Of a stretch of 64,000 bases of DNA, positions 52,327 through 61,546 are shown piece by piece (the first letter of the stretch is position 1; the number at the start of each line of letters is the position of its first letter). This stretch comes from DATCJY01 sp036562565 (lineage in GTDB: Bacteria; Bacteroidota; Bacteroidia; Flavobacteriales_D; Sanyastnellaceae): NCBI GenBank assembly GCA_036562565.1, contig DATCJY010000087.1, forward strand, positions 21,068-85,067, read 5' to 3'. The notes beneath the pieces are model-generated. The model was not told the origin of the DNA. It ran no database searches and saw only the letters and a list, made by a program, of their open reading frames with translations. A program made the position numbers and the translations under genes.

Positions 52327-53691
52327 CTAGGCTTTATGAATGAGATTTTTGGCCAACTCTGAGAAATCCACTCCATCAAAATTCCCAGAAGTCATGAGCA
52401 AGAGGTTGGTATTCTTCCAGTCCTGCTCCAGCAGATAATCGACAATTAGCTTGGAATTTGTAAACACTTTTATGTTCTGCGTTCCAAAAGCATCTTGTAC
52501 TTGTTGTTCCGTAATGGGCTCTAGCTTTTTGTGTTCTATGGTATGAGGGTTGAAATAAACAATGGCTTCATCAGCATTGGCCATAGCGCCATGATATTCT
52601 TTCAAGAACTTGGCATTGAGGCTGCTGAACGTGTGCAATTCCATGCAAGCAATGAGCTTGCGATTGGGAAATTGTTGCTTAACCGCAGCGGTAGTCGCTT
52701 TGAGCTTAGAAGGCGAGTGAGCAAAATCTTTGAACACAATGGTGTCCTCCGATTGCTGCACCACTTCTAACCTGCGAGCGGCTCCTCCAAAGGTTTTTAT
52801 CGCTTCATAAAAATCAGCATCCGCTATTCCCATCTCGCGGCAAACCATCAATGCTCCATTGAGATTCTGTAGGTTGTGATGTCCGAATATTTTCAATGGA
52901 ACTTCTCCAGTGGTTGTCAGTAGATAGGTGATACCATCGCGAACTACATGCGCATGAGCATCATAAGGAATTTTCTTGATTGAGTTGTTGCTTTGCTCCA
53001 CCACCTTCACGACTTCTTGGTCTACTGAACAATAGACTATGGAGCCATTTGGTTCAATCAAATCCACAAATATTTTGAACTGCTCCACATATTTATCAAA
53101 AGTTGGAAATACATTGATGTGATCCCAAGCAATACCTGTGAGCAGTGCGATGTTGGGCTTATACAGATGAAACTTTGGCCGAGGATCCATGGGTGATGAT
53201 AGGTATTCATCACCTTCAATAACAGCATATTTATTTTCCGAAGTGAGTTTCACCATGCAGTCAAAACCATCCAATTGGGCCCCCACCATATAATCGGTAG
53301 CGACACCGCAATGATGCAATACATGCAGTATCATGGCTGTGGTGGATGTTTTTCCATGGCTACCTCCTATGACCACTCTTAGTTTATCTTTCGTTTGCTC
53401 GTAGAGGTACTCCGGATAGGAGAAAATTTTAAGACCCAACTCTTGGGCTTTGAGTAACTCCGGATTGTCGCCACTAGCATGCATTCCAACAATAACGGCA
53501 TCTAAATCCTTTGTAATTTTCTCAGGAAACCAGCCCTCTTGCAGCGGCAGTAGCCCCTCATTCGCCAAGCGTGATCTGCTCGGCTCGAATATTTCGTCAT
53601 CGCTACCTGTCACCTGAAATCCCTTTCTATGAAGGGCTATGGCCAAATTATGCATGGCGCTACCGCCTATTGCTATTAGATGCGTTTTCAT
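52327..53691 (-). CDS. mpl: Mpl: UDP-N-acetylmuramate:L-alanyl-gamma-D-glutamyl-meso-diaminopimelate ligase
   Basis: Peptidoglycan recycling: attaches recovered murein tripeptide to UDP-MurNAc. 454 residues of the Mur ligase family: IGGSAMHNLAIAL (N-terminal nucleotide fold), IGGSHGKTSTTAMI (ATP P-loop), ITGIAWDHINVFPTFDKY-like central segment, and DFAHSPSKLKATTAAVK at the C-terminal domain. The order and the short N-terminal domain favour Mpl over MurC. Converges on the RES toxin gene across two bases. Confidence 0.93.
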   Translation of the reverse strand: MKTHLIAIGGSAMHNLAIALHRKGFQVTGSDDEIFEPSRSRLANEGLLPLQEGWFPEKITKDLDAVIVGMHASGDNPELLKAQELGLKIFSYPEYLYEQTKDKLRVVIGGSHGKTSTTAMILHVLHHCGVATDYMVGAQLDGFDCMVKLTSENKYAVIEGDEYLSSPMDPRPKFHLYKPNIALLTGIAWDHINVFPTFDKYVEQFKIFVDLIEPNGSIVYCSVDQEVVKVVEQSNNSIKKIPYDAHAHVVRDGITYLLTTTGEVPLKIFGHHNLQNLNGALMVCREMGIADADFYEAIKTFGGAARRLEVVQQSEDTIVFKDFAHSPSKLKATTAAVKQQFPNRKLIACMELHTFSSLNAKFLKEYHGAMANADEAIVYFNPHTIEHKKLEPITEQQVQDAFGTQNIKVFTNSKLIVDYLLEQDWKNTNLLLMTSGNFDGVDFSELAKNLIHKA

Positions 53692-53840
53692 AAAAAAAAT
53701 CTTTACCTAAAAAGAGCTTGGCAATATGCGATGTGCGGAACTTATGTTCAGGAGCTCCACAGATGGGTTATCCATGCGGGGGTGTTGAAGGTTGCTAGAA
53801 GTAGCGTTGTAACTACCGCTGTAATAATTAGATTAGTCAT

Positions 53841-54893
53841 ATGAATGAAACTGCCAAGAAGAGGTCATCCAAAAAAGGACTAGACCCCGGATCACTGGTT
53901 CATATCGGCTCCGTGAAGTCAGCCCCTGTCCATATCTCTAGCATTATCTACCATCAGGATATGGTCATGGAAAATCCGGATACAGATCCAAAGAAATGCA
54001 GCGAATTGCTATCGGACAATCATATCACTTGGTTGAATGTGGACGGCATTCATCAGCCTCAAATCATCAGTGAACTTGGGCAGCAGTTGAAGATTCACTC
54101 GCTCGTGCTGGAAGATATCATGAACAGTATGACACGTCCGAAAGTTGAAATATTTGATGACTACTTATTCGTGACCCTAAAAACATTGGAAGTAAACGAG
54201 TCACACCGCGGTCTGTTAGTCGAGCAGCTTTCTATTGTCATCGGAAAAAACTACTTGGTAACCTTCCAAGAAAACAGTCAAGACAATTTCGGTAGCATCC
54301 GAGAGCGCATCCGAACCGCCAAGGGAAAAGTGCGCACCAAGGATGCGTATTACTTGCTCTATTTGATTTTAGATACCGTAGTAGACAACTACATCGCCAT
54401 TAGTGAGAAATTCGCGGGTCACATCAATCATTTGGAAACAATAGTCCTCCAAAAGCCAAACGAACAGACTCAGGCACGCATTCTAGCTTTCAGAAAGGAA
54501 CTTTTGGATTTTAAACGCTCCATTGACCCACTGAAGGAAGCAGTGAATACCATTATGCGCGAGATGGACGAGGAAAATGCCAAATACTACCGCGATTTAT
54601 ACGACCATGTCATTTACGAATCGGAAAACTTGGCCATGTACCGAGAATTGGTGGCCAACCTATTAGACCTGTATCACAGCAACCTGGGCATAAAAATGAA
54701 TCAAATCATGAAGGTGCTCACCATCATCACTACCATTTTTGTTCCTCTCACTTTCATTGTAGGAGTTTATGGAATGAATTTTGAAAACATGCCGGAACTC
54801 CAGATGAAGAATGGCTATTTTATTGTCCTTGGGGTCATGGCTCTGCTGGTGATCTTGATGTTAGTTTATTTCCAACGAAAAAAATGGTTGTAA
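53841..54893 (+). CDS. corA: CorA magnesium/cobalt transporter
   Basis: 350 residues. Long N-terminal cytoplasmic alpha/beta funnel domain, then two C-terminal membrane helices: LTIITTIFVPLTFIVGVYGMNFENMPEL with the YGMN pore signature, and YFIVLGVMALLVILMLVYF, ending with basic RKKWL. Full length with all signature residues. Confidence 0.96.
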   Translation: MNETAKKRSSKKGLDPGSLVHIGSVKSAPVHISSIIYHQDMVMENPDTDPKKCSELLSDNHITWLNVDGIHQPQIISELGQQLKIHSLVLEDIMNSMTRPKVEIFDDYLFVTLKTLEVNESHRGLLVEQLSIVIGKNYLVTFQENSQDNFGSIRERIRTAKGKVRTKDAYYLLYLILDTVVDNYIAISEKFAGHINHLETIVLQKPNEQTQARILAFRKELLDFKRSIDPLKEAVNTIMREMDEENAKYYRDLYDHVIYESENLAMYRELVANLLDLYHSNLGIKMNQIMKVLTIITTIFVPLTFIVGVYGMNFENMPELQMKNGYFIVLGVMALLVILMLVYFQRKKWL

Positions 54894-55111
54894 GTAAATT
54901 TTATAACACAACAATTACACATTTGATATAACATTGCGCTCGCGTTTGACGTTACATGCTGTAATGAAAAATCTCCACTTAGATATCATCCATGTTTGCA
55001 TTCGAGTTTGAAGGCAATTCGAGACCTGTTCATGGGTTCCACTTCCGGAACCTCCCAATCTAGTTTCTAATTTTTTTTCATTCATACATTTTATTCCAGG
55101 CTTTTACGAGC

Positions 55112-56515
55112 ATGAAAACGAAATATATCGACCTAATCGAACAGACTTTTGAATGGCCACAGGATGAATTCAAGTTGGACGAAAATCACAACTTGCTTTT
55201 CCATGATATCCCCTTGATGAAGTTGGTGGAAAAGTACGGTACACCACTCAAGTTCACGTATTTGCCCAAGATTAGCCAGAACATTCAGCGTGCGAAGGCT
55301 TGGTTTGCTACGGCCAAAGCTGAAATAGGCTATGAAGGTGAATACCATTATTGCTATTGCACCAAGAGCTCTCACTTCCGTTATGTGCTCGAGGAAGCCT
55401 TGAAGAACAATATTCATCTTGAGACTTCCTCTGCTTATGACATTGACCTTATCAAACGCTTAGGAGTACTTGGCAAGATTGATAAGACGCAGCGCATCAT
55501 CTGCAATGGTTTTAAGAAAGAGGATTACGTCAACAAGATTTTTGAACTCCACGCAAGTGGTTATAAGGATATTATTTCGGTTATCGACAACAAATATGAA
55601 TTTGAAACCTTCGAACGCATGGTAAAAGAACCGATGAATATCGGTATCCGTATTGCCAGCGAAGAAGAGCCAAAATTCGAATTCTATACCTCTCGCCTAG
55701 GCATTGGGTACAAGGACATTGTGCGTTTTTACAAAAAATCGATTCACGATAACCCCCAACTCAATCTGAAGATGCTCCATTTCTTCATCAACTCCGGTAT
55801 TAAGGATACCTCCTACTACTGGAATGAGTTGGTGAAGTGTCTCAAGGTATATTGTGAGCTGCGCGAGATTTGTCCTACCGTTGACTCCCTCAATATCGGT
55901 GGCGGATTCCCTATTAAGAACTCATTGGTATACAACTATGACTATCAGTACATGGTTACTGAAATCATGCGCCAGATTAAGGCTTCTTGTGATGATGCGG
56001 GAGTTCCGGTGCCTCATATTTACACGGAGTTCGGTTCATTCACCGTGGGTGAAAGCGGTGGTGCTATCTATAAAATTCTATATCAGAAGGAGCAGAACGA
56101 CCGAGAAAAGTGGAACATGATTGACTCCTCATTCATGACTACACTTCCAGATAGCTGGGCCATCAACAAGCGTTTCATCATGCTTCCCATCAATAACTGG
56201 GACGAAAATTATGAGCGTGTGTTCTTGGGTGGATTGACCTGTGACAGCGATGATTATTACAATTCAGAGCAGCACACCAACGCAATCTACCTTCCTAAGT
56301 TTTATCCCGATCAGCCACAATACATCGGATTCTTCAATACCGGTGCATATCAGGATACTTTGGCCGGATTTGGCGGAATACACCACTGCCTCATTCCTCA
56401 ACCCAAGCACATTCTCATCAATAAGGATGAAAAAGGCAAGTTCGTTTATAAGCTATGGGCTCCTGAACAAAAACCGAAAGATGTATTGGAGATTTTGGGA
56501 TATTACGATAAGTAA
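55112..56515 (+). CDS. speA: Biosynthetic arginine decarboxylase (PLP, alanine-racemase fold)
   Basis: Converts arginine to agmatine for polyamine synthesis. 467 residues, shorter than the 630-residue SpeA of enterobacteria, as in many Bacteroidota. PLP Lys in EYHYCYCTKSSHFRYVLEEAL; GGGFPIKNSLVYNYDY (PLP phosphate-binding region); C-terminal TCDSDDYYN with the substrate-binding Cys/Asp. The deoxyhypusine synthase-like gene at 58020 is close, in keeping with a polyamine role. A terminator follows; the 217-base gap upstream has no gene that I can see. Confidence 0.9.
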   Translation: MKTKYIDLIEQTFEWPQDEFKLDENHNLLFHDIPLMKLVEKYGTPLKFTYLPKISQNIQRAKAWFATAKAEIGYEGEYHYCYCTKSSHFRYVLEEALKNNIHLETSSAYDIDLIKRLGVLGKIDKTQRIICNGFKKEDYVNKIFELHASGYKDIISVIDNKYEFETFERMVKEPMNIGIRIASEEEPKFEFYTSRLGIGYKDIVRFYKKSIHDNPQLNLKMLHFFINSGIKDTSYYWNELVKCLKVYCELREICPTVDSLNIGGGFPIKNSLVYNYDYQYMVTEIMRQIKASCDDAGVPVPHIYTEFGSFTVGESGGAIYKILYQKEQNDREKWNMIDSSFMTTLPDSWAINKRFIMLPINNWDENYERVFLGGLTCDSDDYYNSEQHTNAIYLPKFYPDQPQYIGFFNTGAYQDTLAGFGGIHHCLIPQPKHILINKDEKGKFVYKLWAPEQKPKDVLEILGYYDK

Positions 56516-56605
56516 TTATTCGTTTATCCACTTCAAGAAATTATCGGCTGTTAGTTCCATATAACTTAGACTTGCATCCAGATATGAATCATTTGATAGA
56601 AATAT

Positions 56606-56635
56606 TGCGGGGAAAATAACCCCGCATATTTTTAT
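56606..56635 (+). terminator. Intrinsic terminator after speA
   Basis: TGCGGGG (56606-56612), loop AAAATAA, CCCCGCA (56620-56626), then TATTTTTAT. Perfect 7-bp GC-rich stem. It may also act in the other direction for the relic at 56636. Confidence 0.85.
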
Positions 56636-56800
56636 CTATTCTTCTCCATCCTTGAAAAAGGAATACGGTACATCCCTTAATTCAGACATTTTTTTGAAGT
56701 GCTCAAAATCCTCCTCTTCGCCATTTATAATGAAATAAATCGGCAACTCAGGATGTTGGCGCTTGATGAGTTCTTGCTTATTAGCGGCTATCTGACATTT
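56636..56800 (-). pseudogene. Short coding relic between speA and mscS
   Basis: A minus-strand frame with strongly coding-like composition reads IAANKQELIKRQHPELPIYF, then IINGEEEDFEHFKKM and SELRDVPYSFFKDGEE before a TAG at 56638-56636. A stop codon lies immediately upstream and no start codon exists near its beginning, so it appears to be the C-terminal remnant of a gene that has lost its front half, or a frame broken near 56795 (an out-of-frame ATG TCA GAT lies there). Protein family not identified. This gap (56516-56906) contains nothing else apart from the terminator. Confidence 0.5.
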
Positions 56801-56906
56801 TTACACTTATAACAACAGTTTATTTGTTGAAATTCCCCCGATAATCGATGTCAAAACCGGAATTTCAACCGTTAGTTTTCATCACAATTCATAATTCATA
56901 GTATAT

Positions 56907-57776
56907 ATGAAGTACATCCCACTTATTAAGTCTTTCACATTCGCTGTTGTGGCTATTGTTATGGTTGTTTACCATGACTTGTATGACCAATTTGTATATG
57001 AATATGATTTACCTGAAAGGTTATTACAAACAGTGTATCGTGTGGTGGTCGTATTCTGTATTGTGGAGTGTGTGCGATTAATTATCATCTATGGCTATAA
57101 ACCCCAAGGTGGAGCCAAAAGGGACAACTTCACAACAGGAATTGGTCATATAGCGAAGGTCATTTATAGTTTTCTGCTAATCGTCCTTATCCTTTCGCTA
57201 TTCAATGTTACACTCAAAGAGGCGGCCACTTCTCTCAGTTTGATTGCCGCTGCCGTTGTGCTGATGACCAAAGATTATATCTCCAATTTGATCAATGGAA
57301 TGTACCTCACCTTTACCAAGGTCATCAACATTGGCGACAACGTGGAGATTGCTAACTACAAGGGCAAAATTCTGGACATTACACTTACCAATGTACACCT
57401 GCTCAATGATGATGACGATATTATTTATATCCCGAACAACAAAGTATTCAGCAACGAAATCATCAACTATACAAGGCGTCAACTTAAGAAAAGCAGTGTG
57501 GAATTTGAGATGGATGCCAGGTATGCCCAACCTACTGCTCAGATTGAAAGACGTCTCATTGACTCCTTGGGCGAACTTACTTCATTGATTCAACCCAATA
57601 CCTTCAACCTCAAAGTGCAGTCTATCAAACACGAGTATACCTCCTACAAATTTCAGTACATTCTATATGATCCATTGAACAAGGAGCACGACAAAAAGGT
57701 CAAACGTCACCTTGTTCGCGAAATCATGAACTACACCATCGAGCTTCGGGATGCCTATGAGAGAAAAAAGTCATGA
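56907..57776 (+). CDS. MscS-family mechanosensitive channel, second copy
   Basis: 289 residues, with four N-terminal hydrophobic segments followed by the MscS pore and beta domain: VTLKEAATSLSLIAAAVVLMTKDYISNLINGMYLTF (pore helix and following loop), INIGDNVEIANYKGKILDITLTNVHLL, and IIYIPNNKVFSNEIINYTRR. It is more divergent than the copy at 17710, lacking the Gly/Ala-rich TM3 pattern, so gating properties may differ. Confidence 0.92.
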   Translation: MKYIPLIKSFTFAVVAIVMVVYHDLYDQFVYEYDLPERLLQTVYRVVVVFCIVECVRLIIIYGYKPQGGAKRDNFTTGIGHIAKVIYSFLLIVLILSLFNVTLKEAATSLSLIAAAVVLMTKDYISNLINGMYLTFTKVINIGDNVEIANYKGKILDITLTNVHLLNDDDDIIYIPNNKVFSNEIINYTRRQLKKSSVEFEMDARYAQPTAQIERRLIDSLGELTSLIQPNTFNLKVQSIKHEYTSYKFQYILYDPLNKEHDKKVKRHLVREIMNYTIELRDAYERKKS

Positions 57777-58019
57777 CAAGGACCACCTGCCCATACCATG
57801 AGGTTACTTTTATCGGCTTTGCAAGCTCGACCAGTTACCGACCGAAGCGAGGTTTTCAACCTGAATATCAACAATTTTCAAAATCAACAGGTTGGTGAAA
57901 ATAATTTTTGCAAAAACAATGATTGAGTAGTCAGGTTGTATCATTTTTGCCGGCAGAGAAAATCATAAAAACAATGTGATAACTCGTCATTTGGCGAGGC
58001 ATTACAAGGCAAAACTATA

Positions 58020-58997
58020 ATGGGTAAATACACATCAATCAGACAGTTCATGCAGGAGAATTACCTGCATTTCAACTCTGCAGCGCTTGTAGATGCTGCC
58101 AAAGGTTATGAGCAACACCTTCTTGAAGGTGGCAAAATGATGATAACATTGGCCGGTGCCATGTCCACCGCTGAGCTTGGAATCTCTCTTGCAGAAATGA
58201 TTCGCCAAGGTAAAGTAGATATCATCTCCTGTACAGGTGCCAACTTGGAAGAAGACTTGATGAACCTTGTGGCTCACAATCACTATGAACGTGTTCCCAA
58301 CTATCGCGACCTTACTCCGCAACAAGAATGGGAACTATTGGAGCGTGGCCTCAACCGTGTAACAGACACTTGCATTCCTGAGGAAGAAGCTTTCCGCAGA
58401 CTTCAGAAACATATTTATGAACTATGGAAAGACGCTAACGAAAAAGGCGAGCGCTACTTCCCACACGAGTTCATGTACAAAATGCTCTTGAGCGGTGTAT
58501 TGGAGCAATACTACCAAATTGACCCGAAAAATTCATGGATGCTTGCAGCTGCCGAGCGCAATCTTCCGATTGTAGTTCCCGGCTGGGAAGACAGTACCAT
58601 GGGTAACATCTTCGCTAGCTACTGCATCAAAGGTGAATTGAAACCATCTACCATGAAGAGCGGTATCGAATACATGATGTGGCTGGCTGACTGGTACAGA
58701 AACAACAGCAGTGGCAAAGGTGTAGGTTTCTTCCAAATTGGTGGTGGTATTGCAGGTGACTTCCCAATCTGCGTGGTGCCGATGCTCTACCAAGATTTGG
58801 AAATGCATGATGTTCCATTTTGGAGCTATTTCTGCCAAATCAGCGACAGTACAACCAGCTATGGTAGCTACAGCGGTGCGGTTCCGAACGAAAAAATTAC
58901 TTGGGGTAAATTGGATATCAACACCCCAAAATTTATTATTGAAAGTGATGCAACTATTGTTGCTCCTCTCATATTTGCATGGCTATTAAATCACTAG
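58020..58997 (+). CDS. Deoxyhypusine synthase-like protein (probable homospermidine synthase)
   Basis: 325-residue NAD-dependent enzyme of the deoxyhypusine synthase family, transferring an aminobutyl group from a polyamine. The catalytic Lys is present in AVPNEKITWGKLDINT; NAD-binding segments include TLAGAMSTAELGISLAEMI, CTGANLEEDLMNL and QIGGGIAGDFPI. Bacteria have no eIF5A, so the acceptor is more likely putrescine (homospermidine synthesis) than a protein Lys. The acidic protein gene 19 bases downstream is a frequent companion in Bacteroidota. The 243-base gap upstream has a weak hairpin (57857-57894) but no clear gene. Confidence 0.9.
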   Translation: MGKYTSIRQFMQENYLHFNSAALVDAAKGYEQHLLEGGKMMITLAGAMSTAELGISLAEMIRQGKVDIISCTGANLEEDLMNLVAHNHYERVPNYRDLTPQQEWELLERGLNRVTDTCIPEEEAFRRLQKHIYELWKDANEKGERYFPHEFMYKMLLSGVLEQYYQIDPKNSWMLAAAERNLPIVVPGWEDSTMGNIFASYCIKGELKPSTMKSGIEYMMWLADWYRNNSSGKGVGFFQIGGGIAGDFPICVVPMLYQDLEMHDVPFWSYFCQISDSTTSYGSYSGAVPNEKITWGKLDINTPKFIIESDATIVAPLIFAWLLNH

Positions 58998-59016
58998 TTT
59001 TTTTCATAGCAGGAAA

Positions 59017-59385
59017 ATGAAAAGAGTCATTAAAGATTACAACAGCATTACACAGGAACACATTGATCTTATCAATAAGCACTATCCTAATGGGTTTGAG
59101 AATGAAAACCTTGTATCATTCGTAACCCCCAAAGGCCAGTTTATCAAAGCGCTTGAAGTACGCACAGAGGACACTATCTATCTTTTCAAAATCGAAAAGA
59201 ATATGAAAGTGGCTGATGACGATGAAGATCAAGACGACAGCGGATATGATGGCTTCAAAGCGCCAACCGGTGCCGATGACGATATCAGTGATGGTTCTGA
59301 CATAGACAGCGATGATGACGATGACGATGATGACGTGGATAACGATGTGGATGCTGCTGATGATGACGATGGTGATGACGACTAG
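59017..59385 (+). CDS. Small protein with polyaspartate tail
   Basis: 122 residues. The first 70 form a compact domain (RVIKDYNSITQEHIDLINKHYP, then FVTPKGQFIKALEVRTEDTIYLF). The last 50 are almost entirely Asp with Gly/Ser/Val, encoded by GAT/GAC repeats. Related proteins in Bacteroidota databases are sometimes labelled DNA primase without domain support; I see no primase motif. The extremely acidic tail could bind basic polyamines or proteins, but that is inference. Confidence 0.85.
   Translation: MKRVIKDYNSITQEHIDLINKHYPNGFENENLVSFVTPKGQFIKALEVRTEDTIYLFKIEKNMKVADDDEDQDDSGYDGFKAPTGADDDISDGSDIDSDDDDDDDDVDNDVDAADDDDGDDD
59311..59383 (+). repeat. GAT/GAC trinucleotide tract in the acidic tail
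   Basis: Nearly pure GAT/GAC codons at 59311-59335 and again from about 59355. Imperfect, so slippage is limited, but length variation between strains is likely. Confidence 0.75.
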
Positions 59386-59450
59386 TCGTTACTCTTTTCA
59401 TTCCCGAGTTTGGTAAAACGACATTACTTGCGAGTAATGCAATGAAATAA

Positions 59451-59477
59451 AAAAGGGGCTTCGATGAAGCCCCTTTT
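59451..59477. terminator. Bidirectional terminator between the acidic-protein and helicase genes
   Basis: AAAAGGGGCTTC (59451-59462), loop GAT, GAAGCCCCTTTT (59466-59477): perfect 12-bp stem with T runs at the 3' end on both strands, placed between convergent genes. Confidence 0.9.
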
Positions 59478-59496
59478 CTTATGGATTAAGCCCGAT

Positions 59497-61269
59497 TTAC
59501 CAAGCTTTCTTTTTACCTTTTTTGAAGGAGTTGCCACCTCTGTCTCCTCCGTAACTCTTCTTGCGGTCACCACCATAGGAGTTGCCTCCGCGTTCGTTTC
59601 GGAAAGAGCCACCTCGGTCATAGCCGCCTTTTCTCTTTTCACTGCGAAGACGGGTGCGAGGAATGCCTGCCTCTTTGTTTCCACGAGATTCTACACGCAC
59701 CGTGCGTCCGCGATATTGTGCACCATGGATGCTCTCCACGATTTTATCAACCGCTTCACCACGTACTTCAATCAAGGAGAAGGTATTTTTCAAATCTGTC
59801 CAGGTAATGTCCTGCACACTCACTTCAGCATTTTCTGCAATGAACTCTTTGAGTGTATCGTTGTCAAAACCATCGATGCTACCTAGATTCATATACATTT
59901 TTACCATGCCGTTGCCTGTACGCCTTCCTTGGTCTTTAGCGGCATTGGCATTCAAGTCAGGAGCGTTGCGGTAATACTCTGCAAAGCGATTGAACTCCAG
60001 CGATACAAAACGCTTGATGATGTCTTCACGCGACAAGCCTTCTACTTCAGCATAAACTGCTTCAAGGTATTGCTCGATGCTCTTCTCGTTTACTTCAACG
60101 CTGTTGAGTTTTCTGACCAAAGACATTAACTGTTGCTCACATACATCAAACCCTGTTGGGATTTGAGCTTGCTTAAACGGACGTTTAATAATCTTTTCTA
60201 TCTGACGAATCTTTCCAATCTCTTTGCTGTGAATAATAGCAATACTTACCCCGGTCTTACCGGCTCTTGCCGTACGACCACTGCGGTGTGTATAGCTCTC
60301 GATTTCATCAGGCAGGTTATAATTGATAACGTGTGTTACGTCATTTACATCGATACCCCGAGCTGCAACATCCGTAGCAACAAGCATTTGCAGCGAGCGA
60401 CTTCTGTAGCGTTTCATTACAAAGTCACGTTGTGCTTGTGACAAGTCGCCATGCAATGCATCAGCGCTATATCCGTCTTTTATAAGTGCATCTGCTACCT
60501 GTTGAGTTTCAGCCTTGGTGCGGCAGAACACGATAGCAAAGATGTCCGGGTTATAATCGGCAATGCGTTTGAGCGCCAAATAGCGGTCGCGCGCATTCAC
60601 CACATAATAAATGTGTTCGATGTTTTCATTGCCGGAGTTCTTCTGCCCCACTGTTACCTCAAAGGGTTCTTTCATGTATGAACGTGCAATGCGCTGCACA
60701 TCATAAGGCATCGTAGCAGAGAATAACCAAGTGTTTTTCTCTTCAGGAGTTTGGGAGAGAATCATATCCAAATCATCCTTGAAGCCCATTGTAAGCATTT
60801 CATCTGCTTCATCAAGAACTACAAAGTCAATTTTGGACAGGTCCACGATTCCTCTTTCAATCATATCCACCAATCGACCCGGAGTTGCCACCACGATTTG
60901 TGGTCCTTTACGGACCTCACGGATTTGCCCCTCAATGCTGGCACCACCATAGATGGCAACCACATGTGCACCGTTGATGTATTTAGAGAAGTTAGAAAGG
61001 TCGCGTGCAATCTGCATGCAGAGCTCGCGTGTAGGAGCTAATACAAGCGCCTGTGTGTGACGCTCATTGAAGTCCAGTAAGTCAATCAATGGAAGACCAA
61101 ATGCAGCTGTCTTACCTGTTCCGGTTTGCGCCAGAGCAACCACATCTTGGTTACCTCCCAGCATTACCGGAATTGCTTGTTCCTGAATAGGAGTTGGTGT
61201 TTCAAAGCCCAATTCGGCAATGGCACGTAGCACAGGTTTACTCAACCCGAGCAAATCAAAATTTGTCAT
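59497..61269 (-). CDS. deaD: DEAD-box RNA helicase, DeaD/CsdA type
   Basis: 590 residues. Q motif FDLLGLSKPVLRAIAELGFETPTPIQEQ, Walker A AQTGTGKT, PTRELCMQIA, motif II VLDEADEML, SAT, and motif VI HRSGRTARAGKTG. The C-terminal DbpA-type RNA-binding domain (about 440-520) is followed by a Gly/Arg/Lys-rich tail (GGDRKKSYGGDRGGNSFKKG). Probably ribosome assembly and cold growth. Preceded by an unusually long leader with alternative hairpins. Confidence 0.95.
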   Translation of the reverse strand: MTNFDLLGLSKPVLRAIAELGFETPTPIQEQAIPVMLGGNQDVVALAQTGTGKTAAFGLPLIDLLDFNERHTQALVLAPTRELCMQIARDLSNFSKYINGAHVVAIYGGASIEGQIREVRKGPQIVVATPGRLVDMIERGIVDLSKIDFVVLDEADEMLTMGFKDDLDMILSQTPEEKNTWLFSATMPYDVQRIARSYMKEPFEVTVGQKNSGNENIEHIYYVVNARDRYLALKRIADYNPDIFAIVFCRTKAETQQVADALIKDGYSADALHGDLSQAQRDFVMKRYRSRSLQMLVATDVAARGIDVNDVTHVINYNLPDEIESYTHRSGRTARAGKTGVSIAIIHSKEIGKIRQIEKIIKRPFKQAQIPTGFDVCEQQLMSLVRKLNSVEVNEKSIEQYLEAVYAEVEGLSREDIIKRFVSLEFNRFAEYYRNAPDLNANAAKDQGRRTGNGMVKMYMNLGSIDGFDNDTLKEFIAENAEVSVQDITWTDLKNTFSLIEVRGEAVDKIVESIHGAQYRGRTVRVESRGNKEAGIPRTRLRSEKRKGGYDRGGSFRNERGGNSYGGDRKKSYGGDRGGNSFKKGKKKAW

Positions 61270-61297
61270 TAATACGATTTAAAATAATACAATAAAA

Positions 61298-61348
61298 GTT
61301 GTTATCTCTTTCACAGATAAGAATTCTACACCCAGCTTCGATAACAAC
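61298..61348 (-). promoter_or_regulatory. Alternative hairpins in the deaD leader
   Basis: GTTGTTATC and GATAACAAC (61298-61306 / 61340-61348) form a perfect 9-bp stem. TTATCT (61302-61307) can instead pair with AGATAA (61315-61320). The two structures exclude each other and stand 30-80 bases before the start codon. Cold-shock helicase mRNAs often have long regulatory leaders. Confidence 0.5.
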
Positions 61349-61414
61349 TCCGCACTCAGAATGGCGGGACCAAATAGAAGATGAAATGTCAAACTCGTCC
61401 TTGTGAAAGGCGCG

Positions 61415-61422
61415 CAAAGGTA
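61415..61422 (-). promoter_or_regulatory. deaD promoter -7 element
   Basis: Minus strand TACCTTTG, exact TAnnTTTG, followed by CGCGCC, with TTG at 61447-61445 after 22 bases. It implies a leader of about 140 bases. The rest of this 277-base gap has no gene. Confidence 0.55.
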
Positions 61423-61546
61423 AGTATTGGTCTATGAATCAGAGCAATTTATTTTTACCAATGTCTGTTAAGTAGCGAGATTTGGGTTGCTCCTCTCCTA
61501 TTTATTACTACTCATGCTTAACAGGTTAGACCACGACAAAAAAATC

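Noticed and set aside
54894..55111. Riboswitch or attenuator upstream of speA
   Set aside because: A short GGTTCC/GGAACC hairpin is present but the T run is about 15 bases away and no alternative pairing or leader frame was found.
59311..59383. Microsatellite-driven phase variation
   Set aside because: The GAT/GAC tract is a mix of codons rather than a pure repeat and changes in whole codons would keep the frame.
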